Origin: Pseudomonas cichorii
Lineage (GTDB): Bacteria; Pseudomonadota; Gammaproteobacteria; Pseudomonadales; Pseudomonadaceae
DNA: 64,000 nucleotides
Direction: 5' to 3'
NCBI RefSeq assembly: GCF_015471405.1
Contig: NZ_BLVZ01000021.1
Span: 33,906 to 97,905, forward strand
Below, piece after piece: positions 55,660 to 64,000 of the stretch (position 1 is the stretch's first letter; the number at the start of each line of letters is the position of its first letter). The notes under the pieces were generated by a model. It was not told the origin of the DNA and did no database searches. It saw only the letters and a program-made list of their open reading frames with translations. Made by a program: the position numbers and the translations under genes.

Positions 55660-56028
55660 ATGACAAAAACCGCGCTATTGATACTGGCCTTGCTGGTCCA
55701 GACAACCGCCCAGGCTGCTGGCGATGCAGAAGCAGGCAAGGCGGTCTTTACCCGACTCTGCTCCGGCTGCCACAAGATCGGCCCCTCGGCGCGCAGCGCA
55801 TTCGGCCCGCCTCTCAACGGCATCATCGATCGCCAGGCCGCACAATACCCAGACTACAAGTACACCCCCGAGATGCAGGCTTCCGGCATCATCTGGACCC
55901 GCGAAAAGCTCAGCGCCTTCATCAAGGACCCCAGCGAAATGGTTCCCGGCACCCGCATGAAACTCTGGTGGATGGGTAACGATCAGCGCATGGAAGACCT
56001 GCTGGAGTATCTGGATGCAAATAAGTAG
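55660..56028 (+). CDS. Class I cytochrome c, exported
   Basis: A 122-residue monoheme cytochrome c. The signal peptide (KTALLILALLVQTTAQA) precedes the heme site CSGCH (Cys34, Cys37, His38). A Met in the TRMKLWWMG stretch is the likely axial ligand. The open frame runs back through the tRNA, but ATG 55660 with GGGA five bases upstream gives a proper signal peptide. It is a small periplasmic electron carrier; partner unknown. Confidence 0.9.
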   Translation: MTKTALLILALLVQTTAQAAGDAEAGKAVFTRLCSGCHKIGPSARSAFGPPLNGIIDRQAAQYPDYKYTPEMQASGIIWTREKLSAFIKDPSEMVPGTRMKLWWMGNDQRMEDLLEYLDANK

Positions 56029-56039
56029 CCCGCTTTTTG

Positions 56040-56083
56040 TGGGAGGCAGCTTGATGGCGATGCCATGGAACAGCCGCCTCCCA
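56040..56083. repeat. REP-like inverted repeat
   Basis: TGGGAGGC and GCCTCCCA arms surround a 28-base interior with a GGCGATGCC core, a frequent Pseudomonas intergenic repeat type, lying between convergent genes. Confidence 0.6.
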
Positions 56084-56120
56084 TCGACCTGCTTCACTGC
56101 CTAAAAGGGCGTGATTGACC

Positions 56121-56285
56121 TTACTTTTCCGGATTGTAAGGCGGGTAATCATCCTGAGTGCCCTTCTCCTTTGCCGGCGTCTTTGCAGGCTTTACAGGGT
56201 CCATTTGCGGATCCTCGGCATCGGGAGATTCCGTGTTGAAATCCGGGTCGTCTGAGTTTCCAGCCTTCGATTTATCGCCTGTCAT
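56121..56285 (-). CDS. Small acidic, proline-rich protein (54 residues)
   Basis: Not a recognised family. The 54-residue product (MTGDKSKAGNSDDPDF... to ...DDYPPYNPEK) is highly charged and predicted to be disordered, with several Asp/Glu-Pro and Lys-Pro-Ala stretches. Translation is supported by a strong GGAGGT six bases before ATG 56285; earlier in-frame codons have none. It is divergent from the DUF4124 gene across 140 bases. Confidence 0.7.
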   Translation of the reverse strand: MTGDKSKAGNSDDPDFNTESPDAEDPQMDPVKPAKTPAKEKGTQDDYPPYNPEK

Positions 56286-56425
56286 TGCGTACCTCCAGTC
56301 AGATCGGTTTGAGTCTGATACCTGCACGTCAGAAAACCTCAAACCACAAGAGTGCGACACAACAGACCAGCGGTAGCCTCAACCCTGGGCAAATGCTAGC
56401 CTTGCGCCTTCAACGGAGAGACTTC

Positions 56426-56830
56426 ATGAAATGGCCTTCACTGGCGCTGGCAGCCGCAGCGCTGAGCTTCAACGGCACCGCCCACAGCGAAATCTTCAAA
56501 TGCACCTCACCTGAAGGCCATGTGAGCTTCGCATCCATCCCGTGCGCTGAAGGCGACGCCAGCACCTCAGTACAAAGACAAGGCCCGCCCAAGATGCTGC
56601 GCCAGGGCGAACCCGTAGACCATGCCCACAAGGTCAACCTCAAAGCCACCGAATTTCTGAAAGTCAGCGGGCGGGCGAAGGTTACTGTCTACGAGACGGA
56701 AAGTTACAAGCAATACCAGCGAGACAGACCACCGCCACCGACTGCGGTATCGCAGTGCAAGAGCCCGCGCTATGACAGCCAGTGTTTTGATCCGTCGGGT
56801 GGGCTGTCTTCGAAGAAGATGGGGAAATGA
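56426..56830 (+). CDS. DUF4124 domain exported protein
   Basis: A 134-residue protein with a signal peptide (SLALAAAALSFNGTAHS). The DUF4124 pattern EIFKCTSPEGHVSFASIPC at the mature N-terminus shows the usual small beta hairpin and paired cysteines. The rest is basic and proline-rich with two more cysteines. ATG 56426 is preceded by GGAGAG; the frame extends 47 codons further without support. Function unknown; envelope location inferred. Confidence 0.85.
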   Translation: MKWPSLALAAAALSFNGTAHSEIFKCTSPEGHVSFASIPCAEGDASTSVQRQGPPKMLRQGEPVDHAHKVNLKATEFLKVSGRAKVTVYETESYKQYQRDRPPPPTAVSQCKSPRYDSQCFDPSGGLSSKKMGK

Positions 56831-56842
56831 GCGGGGCTCGAT

Positions 56843-56871
56843 AAAAGGGATGTATTGATATCGTCCCTTTT
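56843..56871 (+). terminator. Terminator of the DUF4124 gene
   Basis: AAAAGGGA/TCCCTTTT stem with a 13-base loop, ending in TTTTTT, 12 bases after the stop. Confidence 0.8.
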
Positions 56872-56958
56872 TTATCTGATGGATCGTTAGCGTTTTACCT
56901 GGGAGATAATAAGTGGCACATAGACAGGGCTGGCGGCAACAGCCTGTGCTTCGTCGAT

Positions 56959-57570
56959 CTAGTCGGCCGAAAACTCGACATACGCCGTAATCTCTCCAAA
57001 CGGGGCACTCCTCATCGCGTCAGACACAATCACTCCCGGCGAAATTGACTTGTAGCTGTAGTAAAAAAACTCTGCGGGCGTTTGATTATCTGCGGCAACG
57101 ATCAAGAAATACTTGTCATCTGAGGGAGCGACGCCTGACCACCGGACAGTCATCGAGTTTTCGCCAAGCAGATGGTCAGCTATCAAATCCCCTTTTGCAT
57201 TAGCCACTGCAACCCGAGGTTTCAGAGCAGTATTGAAAAGCGCAAGGCACATCTTATTGCACATCGTTCGGAGATGAATGGTATAGGCTTGCCCTTTCTT
57301 CATCTGAAAATCAAATACCCGATAATTTCCAGGCTCTTGGCCGATGGCAAGGCGTGGATCGGTGGCGCCAATCTGCCACTTTTCGGGAAAAATTTCCCAG
57401 CCAATTGGCAGAGGCGTAGACATAGCCTGCTGGATGGCTTGGGGAAATGAGTAAGCGATGGGGGTTGTGGAAGTCTTAAGCTGCTCCAGGTACTCGTGTT
57501 TCATGTTGCTGGCACAGCCTGAAAGTAGTAGGGCCAGAATGACTAATTTTAGATATTTAGAGACCCACAT
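56959..57570 (-). CDS. Putative lipoprotein
   Basis: A 203-residue protein whose signal sequence ends in the lipobox LLSG-C (Cys19 from ATG 57570), so it should be lipid-anchored; the +2 residue Ala suggests outer membrane sorting. The mature part is beta-rich with two close cysteines (MCNKMC) and no known family. ATG 57570 places the lipobox at the normal distance. ATG 57606, 12 codons earlier, has a better ribosome site (GGGGGAG) and would give a longer n-region, so the start is uncertain. Confidence 0.72.
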   Translation of the reverse strand: MWVSKYLKLVILALLLSGCASNMKHEYLEQLKTSTTPIAYSFPQAIQQAMSTPLPIGWEIFPEKWQIGATDPRLAIGQEPGNYRVFDFQMKKGQAYTIHLRTMCNKMCLALFNTALKPRVAVANAKGDLIADHLLGENSMTVRWSGVAPSDDKYFLIVAADNQTPAEFFYYSYKSISPGVIVSDAMRSAPFGEITAYVEFSAD

Positions 57571-58160
57571 TATTAAGCAATCTTCCAATGGAAATACTAC
57601 AGACATTTCAAGCTCCCCCCATATCTACCCACCTGCAAACTTCAACACCAACCATAACTATCAGATGGCGTTTTCAGCAACATCAGCTATCGATGGAATC
57701 GCCCCCCGTAAAATCCTGTATAAATTTTCTACCTCATAAAATTCAGCATTTTCCTTCCTGATAGCTCTATATCTACAAGACAATATCTTCAAGCTAGACG
57801 GAGCAGTTCCACAACCAACAAAACATTGACTTTATCGCAAACAGCAGCGCTACAGACCAACAAGAATTCAGCCCCTCCAGAAAAAGGAAATAGGCTTCAA
57901 AAACTGTATATGGACTGATGAATATCTGAACAATAGCCTCAGAAAACCTTTACCCACTAATGGAGCTTTTACCCACTGTAATGAATTTGCATTCTTTTGG
58001 ACTCGTTCGCCCCAAAAGACAACCCACCTCAGATCCAAACTAACACAAGTCAATAGCTTCAGTATATTTTACATCATCCGAACCACGTACCAAAAGTCTA
58101 AAAATACTACTTCTAGCGTTTACTGGCAAACCAACATTGTAGACCAACAGAGAAACCAAG
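57571..58160. other. A+T-rich gap next to the toxin/immunity module
   Basis: About 590 bases without a convincing gene. Hand counts of two lines give 38% and 47% G+C, below the chromosome. The minus strand has one 61-codon frame starting with TTG and the plus strand has a 120-codon frame lacking any start codon; neither resembles a known protein. It could be the debris of former toxin or immunity cassettes. Confidence 0.5.
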
Positions 58161-58640
58161 TTAAACCTTTATCGCACCAACCATTTCAGGATCAAAATTT
58201 TCTGGCCAAATAGTACCATCATTATATATAGCACCAGAAAAAAAAGCGCTTTCTATTCTTTTAACATCAACGTTAGCATCGCATAAATTAGCTCTTACAA
58301 AACTGGCACCATAAACATCTACATTTTTCAGACCAGAGAACGAAAGGTCTGCCTCGGTAAAGTCAGCCCCAATTGCTATAGCGCCTGAAAGATCCGCGGT
58401 CCTCAGCTGCGCGCAAGCTAGTGTTGCATTCATGAGAGCAGCACCATGCATCACTACTCCAGTCAATATAGAGTGATTAAAAGACGCATTTCTCAAATTT
58501 GAGTTTGTAAAATCTGCCCCCGAAACATCCATATTATCAAAAATTGCACGATGAAGCTCCAGTTCACAAAATACTGAACCAGCCAAACTATCCAAAGGAA
58601 AGTCCAATACTTCACCTGTTTCAAAGTATATAGTTATCAT
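58161..58640 (-). CDS. Pentapeptide-repeat protein, candidate immunity protein
   Basis: A 159-residue protein with a central run of pentapeptide repeats (about residues 30-135; units such as ADFTN, SNLRN, ASFNH, ADLSG, ADFTE, ADLSF, ANLCD) that should form a right-handed quadrilateral beta-helix. Its ATG overlaps the stop of the giant adhesin/toxin gene as ATGA, the classical place of a CDI immunity gene. Its G+C is low (33% and 47% on two hand-counted lines). Some pentapeptide proteins mimic DNA and protect DNA enzymes (Qnr, MfpA). Such mimicry would suit neutralising a DNA-binding nuclease toxin; this is inference. No signal peptide, so it acts in the cytosol. Confidence 0.85.
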   Translation of the reverse strand: MITIYFETGEVLDFPLDSLAGSVFCELELHRAIFDNMDVSGADFTNSNLRNASFNHSILTGVVMHGAALMNATLACAQLRTADLSGAIAIGADFTEADLSFSGLKNVDVYGASFVRANLCDANVDVKRIESAFFSGAIYNDGTIWPENFDPEMVGAIKV

Positions 58641-61600
58641 CTATTCCCCCAATCTGCCAGATCAACATTTATATCTGATATAGGTTTACCCTGTCCAGCT
58701 TTGTTGGGTGACAAAGTTCCTGGAGCCACCTCTGGATTTCGCCCTAATATCTTTGCAGCGATATACCGATGATTCCCATCAACAATGACATCACCATCCA
58801 TCTTAATTGGAGGAGCAACATCTCCCTTAAGTAGACGATCAACATACCTCTGAATCGCAGGCAATGAAACAAAATTTTGACCGCTAATAGTAGAATCACC
58901 TTGTAATGCTTTTTGAATTATATCTGGCGTTACATCTGAGCCTTTAGAAACCAAAGGCTCCCGATCTGCTTTTTTTGGAACAGCTACAGGATGCGGCTCA
59001 CGCACCCCAAGCTCAGCATCCGTCTTATCACTCGTCGAGTTAGCATTCGGTTTGGCCGCATTATTTTTGCTCTGATCAGATCCAGCCTTCTTGGCAGAAT
59101 TATAGGCAGCCACCCCACCGGCAACAGCCCCAAGCCCCATAAGAGCATCGCGAATCCCTACCATCTGCTCGGGGCTCAGATTGGTTTTGGCCTGGATCGC
59201 ATCAGCCAACGCCTCACCGGTTGCTCCCGCCGTGGCCATTGCCATTATCCCTTGGAACTCAAGGTTTTCATTGATCAATAGCTGGAGCTTGCCTCTGGCA
59301 AGATCAGATGCGTCCCCCAAGGCCTCATAGACTTTACTCAAATCAGCCATGGTGTTGGCCACTTCTTTCGAAGCAGGGGCACAGAGAGAAACTTTAGATT
59401 TGCAAGCGACAAGAGCAGCAACTTGTTGCTCCACACTCGTATCCCTGTACTCATCCACAATGGTGTCGCATTCAGCACCAACACAGTTTCGTAGCTTTTT
59501 CGCTGCTTCTTCCAACTGAATATGGTTTAGGTAGTTGTATTGGGTAGCATTTGCCGTAACAGCAGCAGCCGCTGATGCATCGCCCCCCGTTACAGCCCCC
59601 GTCAAAACACCAATCAACTGAGAAGCAGTCATCAGTTGGCTCACGCCAGCCTGATAAGCCGTGCTGTTTTTATCTAGGCCTGCTGGCAGAAACTTCTCCG
59701 CCAACAGCCCCACGAGTGCTTCGTTCGCACCGGCAGCCAATGCACCCGTACGGAAATCCCCCCCCATGGCTTCGGCCATCAATCCGCCAAGCGCAGCATG
59801 CATCGCTACTTTCGTGAGTTTGCCGCTGTCATTGATAAGTGCGTAATCGCCGATCTCGTTGGCAGCAACCGCACCGGCAATACTGATACCCGCACTCACA
59901 GCGGAACCGGCCAGATTATCCTTGAAGCTACCACCCATGATCGCGGTCTTGAGCGCTGACTCGACAACAACCTTCTGGGTCACAGCGCTAACGCTGGCAA
60001 GATTAAAACCCATATTGGCCGGATCAATAGCTGGTACAAGACCTGCCGTCATCCCTGCCAGCGCATAACCTTTGATGCTATTTGCAGAGGTCACGTCCTT
60101 GAGAATGGCCCCAAGATCACCCTTATTGTTGATGGCGCTTGTGACTGTCGTCGTTGCTACGCTGCTAGCAACGGCACCGGTAGCCCCCATCAAGCCAAAC
60201 CCGGCTGGCCCCATCACAAACGACATCAGAATGGCAATTGCAATCTGTGCAGCTGGCCCCAGCCCTGAGTTGTTGTACTTGAAGCTCTCGTGGATTTCCT
60301 TGACCTGACGCCAATCCACATCGCCTCGCTTCTCGGCCTCTTTCAGCCAGGCCAGTTGCGGATCGGCCTGGACCATGGCATCAATACTTTGGCTTACACT
60401 TTCTTGATTGACCTGTTTGACATCGATCCGAAGGCCATCCACAGCCTTGATGACAATATCGCCCTGAGCCACCAACTCACTCTGGCGCAAGGTTTCGTCG
60501 GTTCTGCCCTTGCCTTTCGATGAGAACCAGGTAGCACTGTTCTTGCTCTTGGTATGGCTTTCATCATGAAAGTCCTTCACCCCTTCAAAGGTGATACCCC
60601 CACCGCTTTCAATGCTCAGATCATTGCCACTGGTAAGCTTGGCCACCTGATACAACTGGTCGCCACCGCTCTCCAGCGTCAGGTCACCGCCGGAGGTGAT
60701 TTCGCTGCCGACATTGCGGATGTCGGTTACTTCATCCCGCTTGGTTTTCTTTTTGCCCCAGCTACCTTTGCTCTTCTTGTCGTAGAGGTAGTAGTCACTG
60801 TCCTGCGCGGCCAGGATGCTGAGGTTTTCGCCTGCCGACAGGTTGGCGTTTTCGCCAGCGGTGATGCGGCTGGAGATGACGGCCAGGTCCTGGCCTGCGT
60901 TCAGGGCAATGCTGCCGCCAGCATTCAGGTCGGCGGAGACCTGTTTGACGTGATCGGTCTGGACGGTGAGTTTCTTGCTTCTGGACAGGGAGTGGGTTTC
61001 GTCTGCCGCCGAGCTGATGGTCATGTTCTCGGTCGCGGCCATGGCGATATCGCGTTTGACGTCGATTTCGCTGGCGACAACATTGATATCACGGCCTGAC
61101 AGAGCCATCAGGTCACGGCCTACACTAACGCTGGAACCCAGTTGCGTGATGCTGGACTGGGTGTTCGCGCCTTGTACCTTCGCTGTTTCGATTTGTGTCG
61201 CGCCGATATTCAGGTCACGACCGGCAATCAGGCTGAGGTCGCGACCGGCCTGCAGGGTGCCGCCGATACTCATTACATCGCGCCCGGCCTTGATGGTCAG
61301 ATCGTTTGCAGATTCAACACGGGCAGCGCTGTCGGCAAAATCCTGATATCCCTCCGCGCCGACAGCGCGTGTCACTGTCCGCTCGTTGATGACATCGCCA
61401 CGAGTGGCGCTCAACGTCACATCGCGGCCATACAGGATGCCGCCGGCCTTGTTGATCAGGTCGTTGCCGGCTAGCAGGTCGAGACGGTTACCTGCTTCGA
61501 TCAAGCCTGTGTTGACGAGGTTGTTACCCGCCGTTGCCGACAGGTTATTGGTCGCACGCAATGTACCGACGTTATCGAGATTTTCGCCCGCAGTCAGCGT

Positions 61601-64000
61601 GACGTCGTTGCCGGCAATCAGAGCACCGGTCGGGGCGAGGCGGTTGTTGGCCTGGGCCAGGTACAGCACGGGCACCAGGACTTTTTCGCCATTCACCTCA
61701 TGCTCTTCAAGCCACACGATGTCGTGAGTCAGGGCCGCCACTTGCAGTGAGCTCAATGACACGCCCACCGCCAGGTTCAGTTGCTCCTTGCTGGCGATGG
61801 CGTTGTCCATCAGGTACTTGAGTTGGGCCTCGTTGGAGGTCTGCCCCGCCAGGAAAGCCTGGCCGGTACGGGCCACGACGGCTTGCTGGACGAGACGCTG
61901 TTCGTACAGGCCATCACCGAGACGTCTCGCACTGGCTTCCGGGTCGTAACCCAGATTGGCCAGCAGGTAGTCCGAGCTCATGAACTGGCGCAGTTCGGTC
62001 AGAACCGGGTTGGTTTCGATCAGGTATTTATGCGGGTTGGACGGCGCGGCGGTGCCGGGCAAGGCCTGGACACGGGCGACCTGGTTGTTCGGCACAGCCG
62101 TCGGCGTGGTTGTACCGTTCTGAGCCGTGGTGTTGCTGGAAGCCACAGGGGTAATGACGGGAACGATTGTCGCGCCTTGACCGGGCAAGGGAGCGGTGCC
62201 GTTCTGGCCCAGTACCTGGGTCACATCGGCAACCTGCGTCAGACCTGTGGACCCGGCGCTATGGCCAGTGAGCTGCAGGCGGGTTGCTGAATAGACTGGA
62301 GCGCTTGAGTCAAAGGCTGATGCATTGGCGCTCAGCCCCGAGTTCTGACGGACTACGTCAGCCAGTTGGCGAGTGGCTGACGAAACCTGCCCGGCTGTCC
62401 CGAACTGAAGAGCTCTGGCCTGGGTATCGGAAACGGTCTGCTCGCGTTGGGCGACAGACACGCTGGCACTGCCAAGCGTCCAGTTTTGGGGCGCAGTGCT
62501 GGTTTGAGTGGCGGCGACGTTACTGCCGGTCTGGGCACTCAGGCGGAACAGGCCGTTCTGGCCGGTAGGCAGGCTGAAGCCTGGCAGAGTTAATGGATTG
62601 ACTTGTTGCTGAGCCAGATCAGGCGACAGTTGAGCGTTGATACTCGCAGTGTTGGGATTAATCTGGCTACCGGTCTGGGTGTTAGCTGCGTTCAAAGCCA
62701 GGCTGGAGTAACCCGTATTCTGACGAGTGACTCCATTACCCAGATTTTTGCTGGCAGCGATATTCACAGCGCCACCAGCCTGAATGACAGCGTTGGCGGC
62801 TACCCCCGTATTGGTCTGGGTTTCCCAGCTATCATACAGCCAATAAGTCAGAATATGAGCAGGTACCGCATAACCCGAGTTGGGTCGATAAAACGGGTTG
62901 GCTTGACCAGTGTCCTGACTTCCCGCATTCAGCGGCACGAGCATCTCCCACCCATCGCCGTCAGACCATGTATCAAAGTAGAGGAACTGAGTCTTAGAGT
63001 TGTATTTGGCGTATTCGGCAATTACGCCGCCTTTACTTACCATATCAAGCCAAACATCACTGCCTTCAGCATCGTCGGGGTTACGAAACTGCCGAGTGCG
63101 CAGCACGCTCTCGGTCGATGCCCCTTCGTTGTTAAAGTTATCCGTACTGATATCGATCGACGATGCAGCACTGACAGTGCTGTGCTTGTTCTCGAACAGT
63201 GACGACTGCACTTTGAGCGCACCGCCAGCATTGATTGAGGAAGAGGCAGAGTCGGCCTGAACTGAACGTGCAATTTCTTCAGTTACGTAATAGAAAAAAT
63301 CGTAGTGCCGTCCTTTACAGTTAAGGCACTGGTAGGTGATGGTGCCGGAAAGCACCTGCTCGCTAACCGAAAATGCATCCTTGCGGTTGCTGATTGTCGT
63401 CCCGTACAACCCCATCGCACCAGAACTCTGCAAGGTGGCAGAAATGTTATCGATGCGGTTGGAGCGGTTGAGCGCTGCATCCCTGGCAACCAGAAGGCCA
63501 CCCAGGCTGTATACGGTAGCAAAGCGGTTAGTGAAATCACCGACCAGCAAGCGCATATCGCCGCCGCTTGAAATCAGACTCTGATCACCGGAAGAAGCGC
63601 CTTCATTGCGCAGTACCTGACTGACCAGATCCAGTTTTCCAGCACTGCCCATCGTGCCGTTATTGGTCAAACTATTTGCGGTGAGCGTCAGGTCCCGAGC
63701 GGATGTAATGCGTCCTTGGTTGAGCAAAACACCATCAGATCTGACTTGTACATCAGCAGCCCCAGCAATCCGCCCCGCACCAAGCACCTCCACATTAGCG
63801 GCACTCAGGCCAAGCCTGCCGAGGCTGGTAGCTTGACCATTGCTGGCGTACTTGCCCGTCAAGGTCAATTCAAAGGTCCCGTCACTGGCAATAACCCCCT
63901 CATTCGTCCAGCTCCCGCCCGTGCCCACAAACGCGCTCGAGGCCAGCAGTTGCCCGCTGGCAGTCTGGTTGAAGGTGCCGACGTTGACCGTCAGGCGCCC
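58637..64000 (-). CDS. FhaB/CdiA-type filamentous haemagglutinin with C-terminal ParB-like toxin domain (5' end outside window)
   Basis: The frame is open to the right edge, so about 1787 C-terminal residues are seen. The order is filamentous haemagglutinin repeats (many xxAGxDLxLxAGxxL units), a Ser/Thr/Asn-rich stretch, more repeats including the ESGGGITFEGVKDFHDESHTK type, and a DUF637-like pretoxin (GYALAGMTAGLVPAIDP...). A Lys/Asn-rich linker and about 115 terminal residues follow. The terminal part contains PPIKMDGDVIVDGNHRYIAA, which matches the ParB/sulfiredoxin nuclease motif. The protein should be exported by a two-partner (CdiB) transporter encoded outside the window and deliver its tip into neighbouring cells. 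The stop codon overlaps the pentapeptide gene. Confidence 0.92.
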   Translation of the reverse strand, partial: GRLTVNVGTFNQTASGQLLASSAFVGTGGSWTNEGVIASDGTFELTLTGKYASNGQATSLGRLGLSAANVEVLGAGRIAGAADVQVRSDGVLLNQGRITSARDLTLTANSLTNNGTMGSAGKLDLVSQVLRNEGASSGDQSLISSGGDMRLLVGDFTNRFATVYSLGGLLVARDAALNRSNRIDNISATLQSSGAMGLYGTTISNRKDAFSVSEQVLSGTITYQCLNCKGRHYDFFYYVTEEIARSVQADSASSSINAGGALKVQSSLFENKHSTVSAASSIDISTDNFNNEGASTESVLRTRQFRNPDDAEGSDVWLDMVSKGGVIAEYAKYNSKTQFLYFDTWSDGDGWEMLVPLNAGSQDTGQANPFYRPNSGYAVPAHILTYWLYDSWETQTNTGVAANAVIQAGGAVNIAASKNLGNGVTRQNTGYSSLALNAANTQTGSQINPNTASINAQLSPDLAQQQVNPLTLPGFSLPTGQNGLFRLSAQTGSNVAATQTSTAPQNWTLGSASVSVAQREQTVSDTQARALQFGTAGQVSSATRQLADVVRQNSGLSANASAFDSSAPVYSATRLQLTGHSAGSTGLTQVADVTQVLGQNGTAPLPGQGATIVPVITPVASSNTTAQNGTTTPTAVPNNQVARVQALPGTAAPSNPHKYLIETNPVLTELRQFMSSDYLLANLGYDPEASARRLGDGLYEQRLVQQAVVARTGQAFLAGQTSNEAQLKYLMDNAIASKEQLNLAVGVSLSSLQVAALTHDIVWLEEHEVNGEKVLVPVLYLAQANNRLAPTGALIAGNDVTLTAGENLDNVGTLRATNNLSATAGNNLVNTGLIEAGNRLDLLAGNDLINKAGGILYGRDVTLSATRGDVINERTVTRAVGAEGYQDFADSAARVESANDLTIKAGRDVMSIGGTLQAGRDLSLIAGRDLNIGATQIETAKVQGANTQSSITQLGSSVSVGRDLMALSGRDINVVASEIDVKRDIAMAATENMTISSAADETHSLSRSKKLTVQTDHVKQVSADLNAGGSIALNAGQDLAVISSRITAGENANLSAGENLSILAAQDSDYYLYDKKSKGSWGKKKTKRDEVTDIRNVGSEITSGGDLTLESGGDQLYQVAKLTSGNDLSIESGGGITFEGVKDFHDESHTKSKNSATWFSSKGKGRTDETLRQSELVAQGDIVIKAVDGLRIDVKQVNQESVSQSIDAMVQADPQLAWLKEAEKRGDVDWRQVKEIHESFKYNNSGLGPAAQIAIAILMSFVMGPAGFGLMGATGAVASSVATTTVTSAINNKGDLGAILKDVTSANSIKGYALAGMTAGLVPAIDPANMGFNLASVSAVTQKVVVESALKTAIMGGSFKDNLAGSAVSAGISIAGAVAANEIGDYALINDSGKLTKVAMHAALGGLMAEAMGGDFRTGALAAGANEALVGLLAEKFLPAGLDKNSTAYQAGVSQLMTASQLIGVLTGAVTGGDASAAAAVTANATQYNYLNHIQLEEAAKKLRNCVGAECDTIVDEYRDTSVEQQVAALVACKSKVSLCAPASKEVANTMADLSKVYEALGDASDLARGKLQLLINENLEFQGIMAMATAGATGEALADAIQAKTNLSPEQMVGIRDALMGLGAVAGGVAAYNSAKKAGSDQSKNNAAKPNANSTSDKTDAELGVREPHPVAVPKKADREPLVSKGSDVTPDIIQKALQGDSTISGQNFVSLPAIQRYVDRLLKGDVAPPIKMDGDVIVDGNHRYIAAKILGRNPEVAPGTLSPNKAGQGKPISDINVDLADWGNR

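Noticed and set aside
57868..58053. 61-codon minus frame as an orphan immunity gene
   Set aside because: TTG start, no ribosome site, no similarity recognised.
57833..58213. Plus-strand open frame of about 125 codons in the A+T-rich gap
   Set aside because: It has no ATG, GTG or TTG start and runs into the 3' end of the pentapeptide gene; polar residues follow simply from A-rich DNA.

Overview
The window reads as chromosome of a fluorescent Pseudomonas, probably close to the P. syringae group. The evidence is G+C-rich coding DNA, Pseudomonas-type REP sequences ending in GTAGGAGCG, a fused-subunit Mrp antiporter operon, an msuD-sfnR pair and a complete inositol catabolic cluster. Species assignment is an inference; no marker gene was compared.

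Layout. Positions 1-13200 hold small accessory units. These are a LysR-controlled VOC/MFP/RND efflux operon, a short-chain fatty acid permease facing a MarR regulator, an amidotransferase-like protein coupled to a monooxygenase, a D-2-hydroxyacid dehydrogenase, a secreted glycerophosphodiesterase and phosphatidylserine synthase. Positions 13197-20520 carry a Tat-exported aldo/keto reductase, a stand-alone LigD phosphoesterase domain, a sulfonate monooxygenase with its sigma-54 activator SfnR, an FAD protein, and a cupin regulator divergent from a DMT exporter. Positions 20653-26761 are the six-gene Mrp cation/proton antiporter operon with coupled overlaps. Positions 26821-30115 hold small proteins, an isolated Tle1-like lipase and a DksA paralogue.

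Positions 30396-45959 are the inositol regulon. An ABC importer (permease, ATPase, binding protein), two Gfo/Idh dehydrogenases, IolG, IolD, IolI, MmsA/IolA, IolB, IolE and an IolC-aldolase fusion all lie on the minus strand, and the RpiR-type regulator IolR is divergent. Together they import inositol and convert it to acetyl-CoA and dihydroxyacetone phosphate. Two GGAA-N6-TTCC palindromes look like IolR operators. A-rich AANAANAA motifs next to many of the start sites suggest Crc/Hfq catabolite repression.

Positions 46259-58160 include a BdlA-like soluble chemoreceptor, a ybhP-clsB-ybhN membrane-lipid operon, a cytochrome b561, a large exported repeat protein with a DUF3142 partner, an SDR, tRNA-Ser(GGA), a cytochrome c and small envelope proteins. 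The right end (58161 to the edge) is the 3' part of a giant FhaB/CdiA-type exoprotein. Its C-terminus looks like a ParB/sulfiredoxin-fold nuclease, and its stop codon overlaps the start of a pentapeptide-repeat protein that is the natural immunity candidate. This toxin/immunity module is the most novel-looking system in the window.
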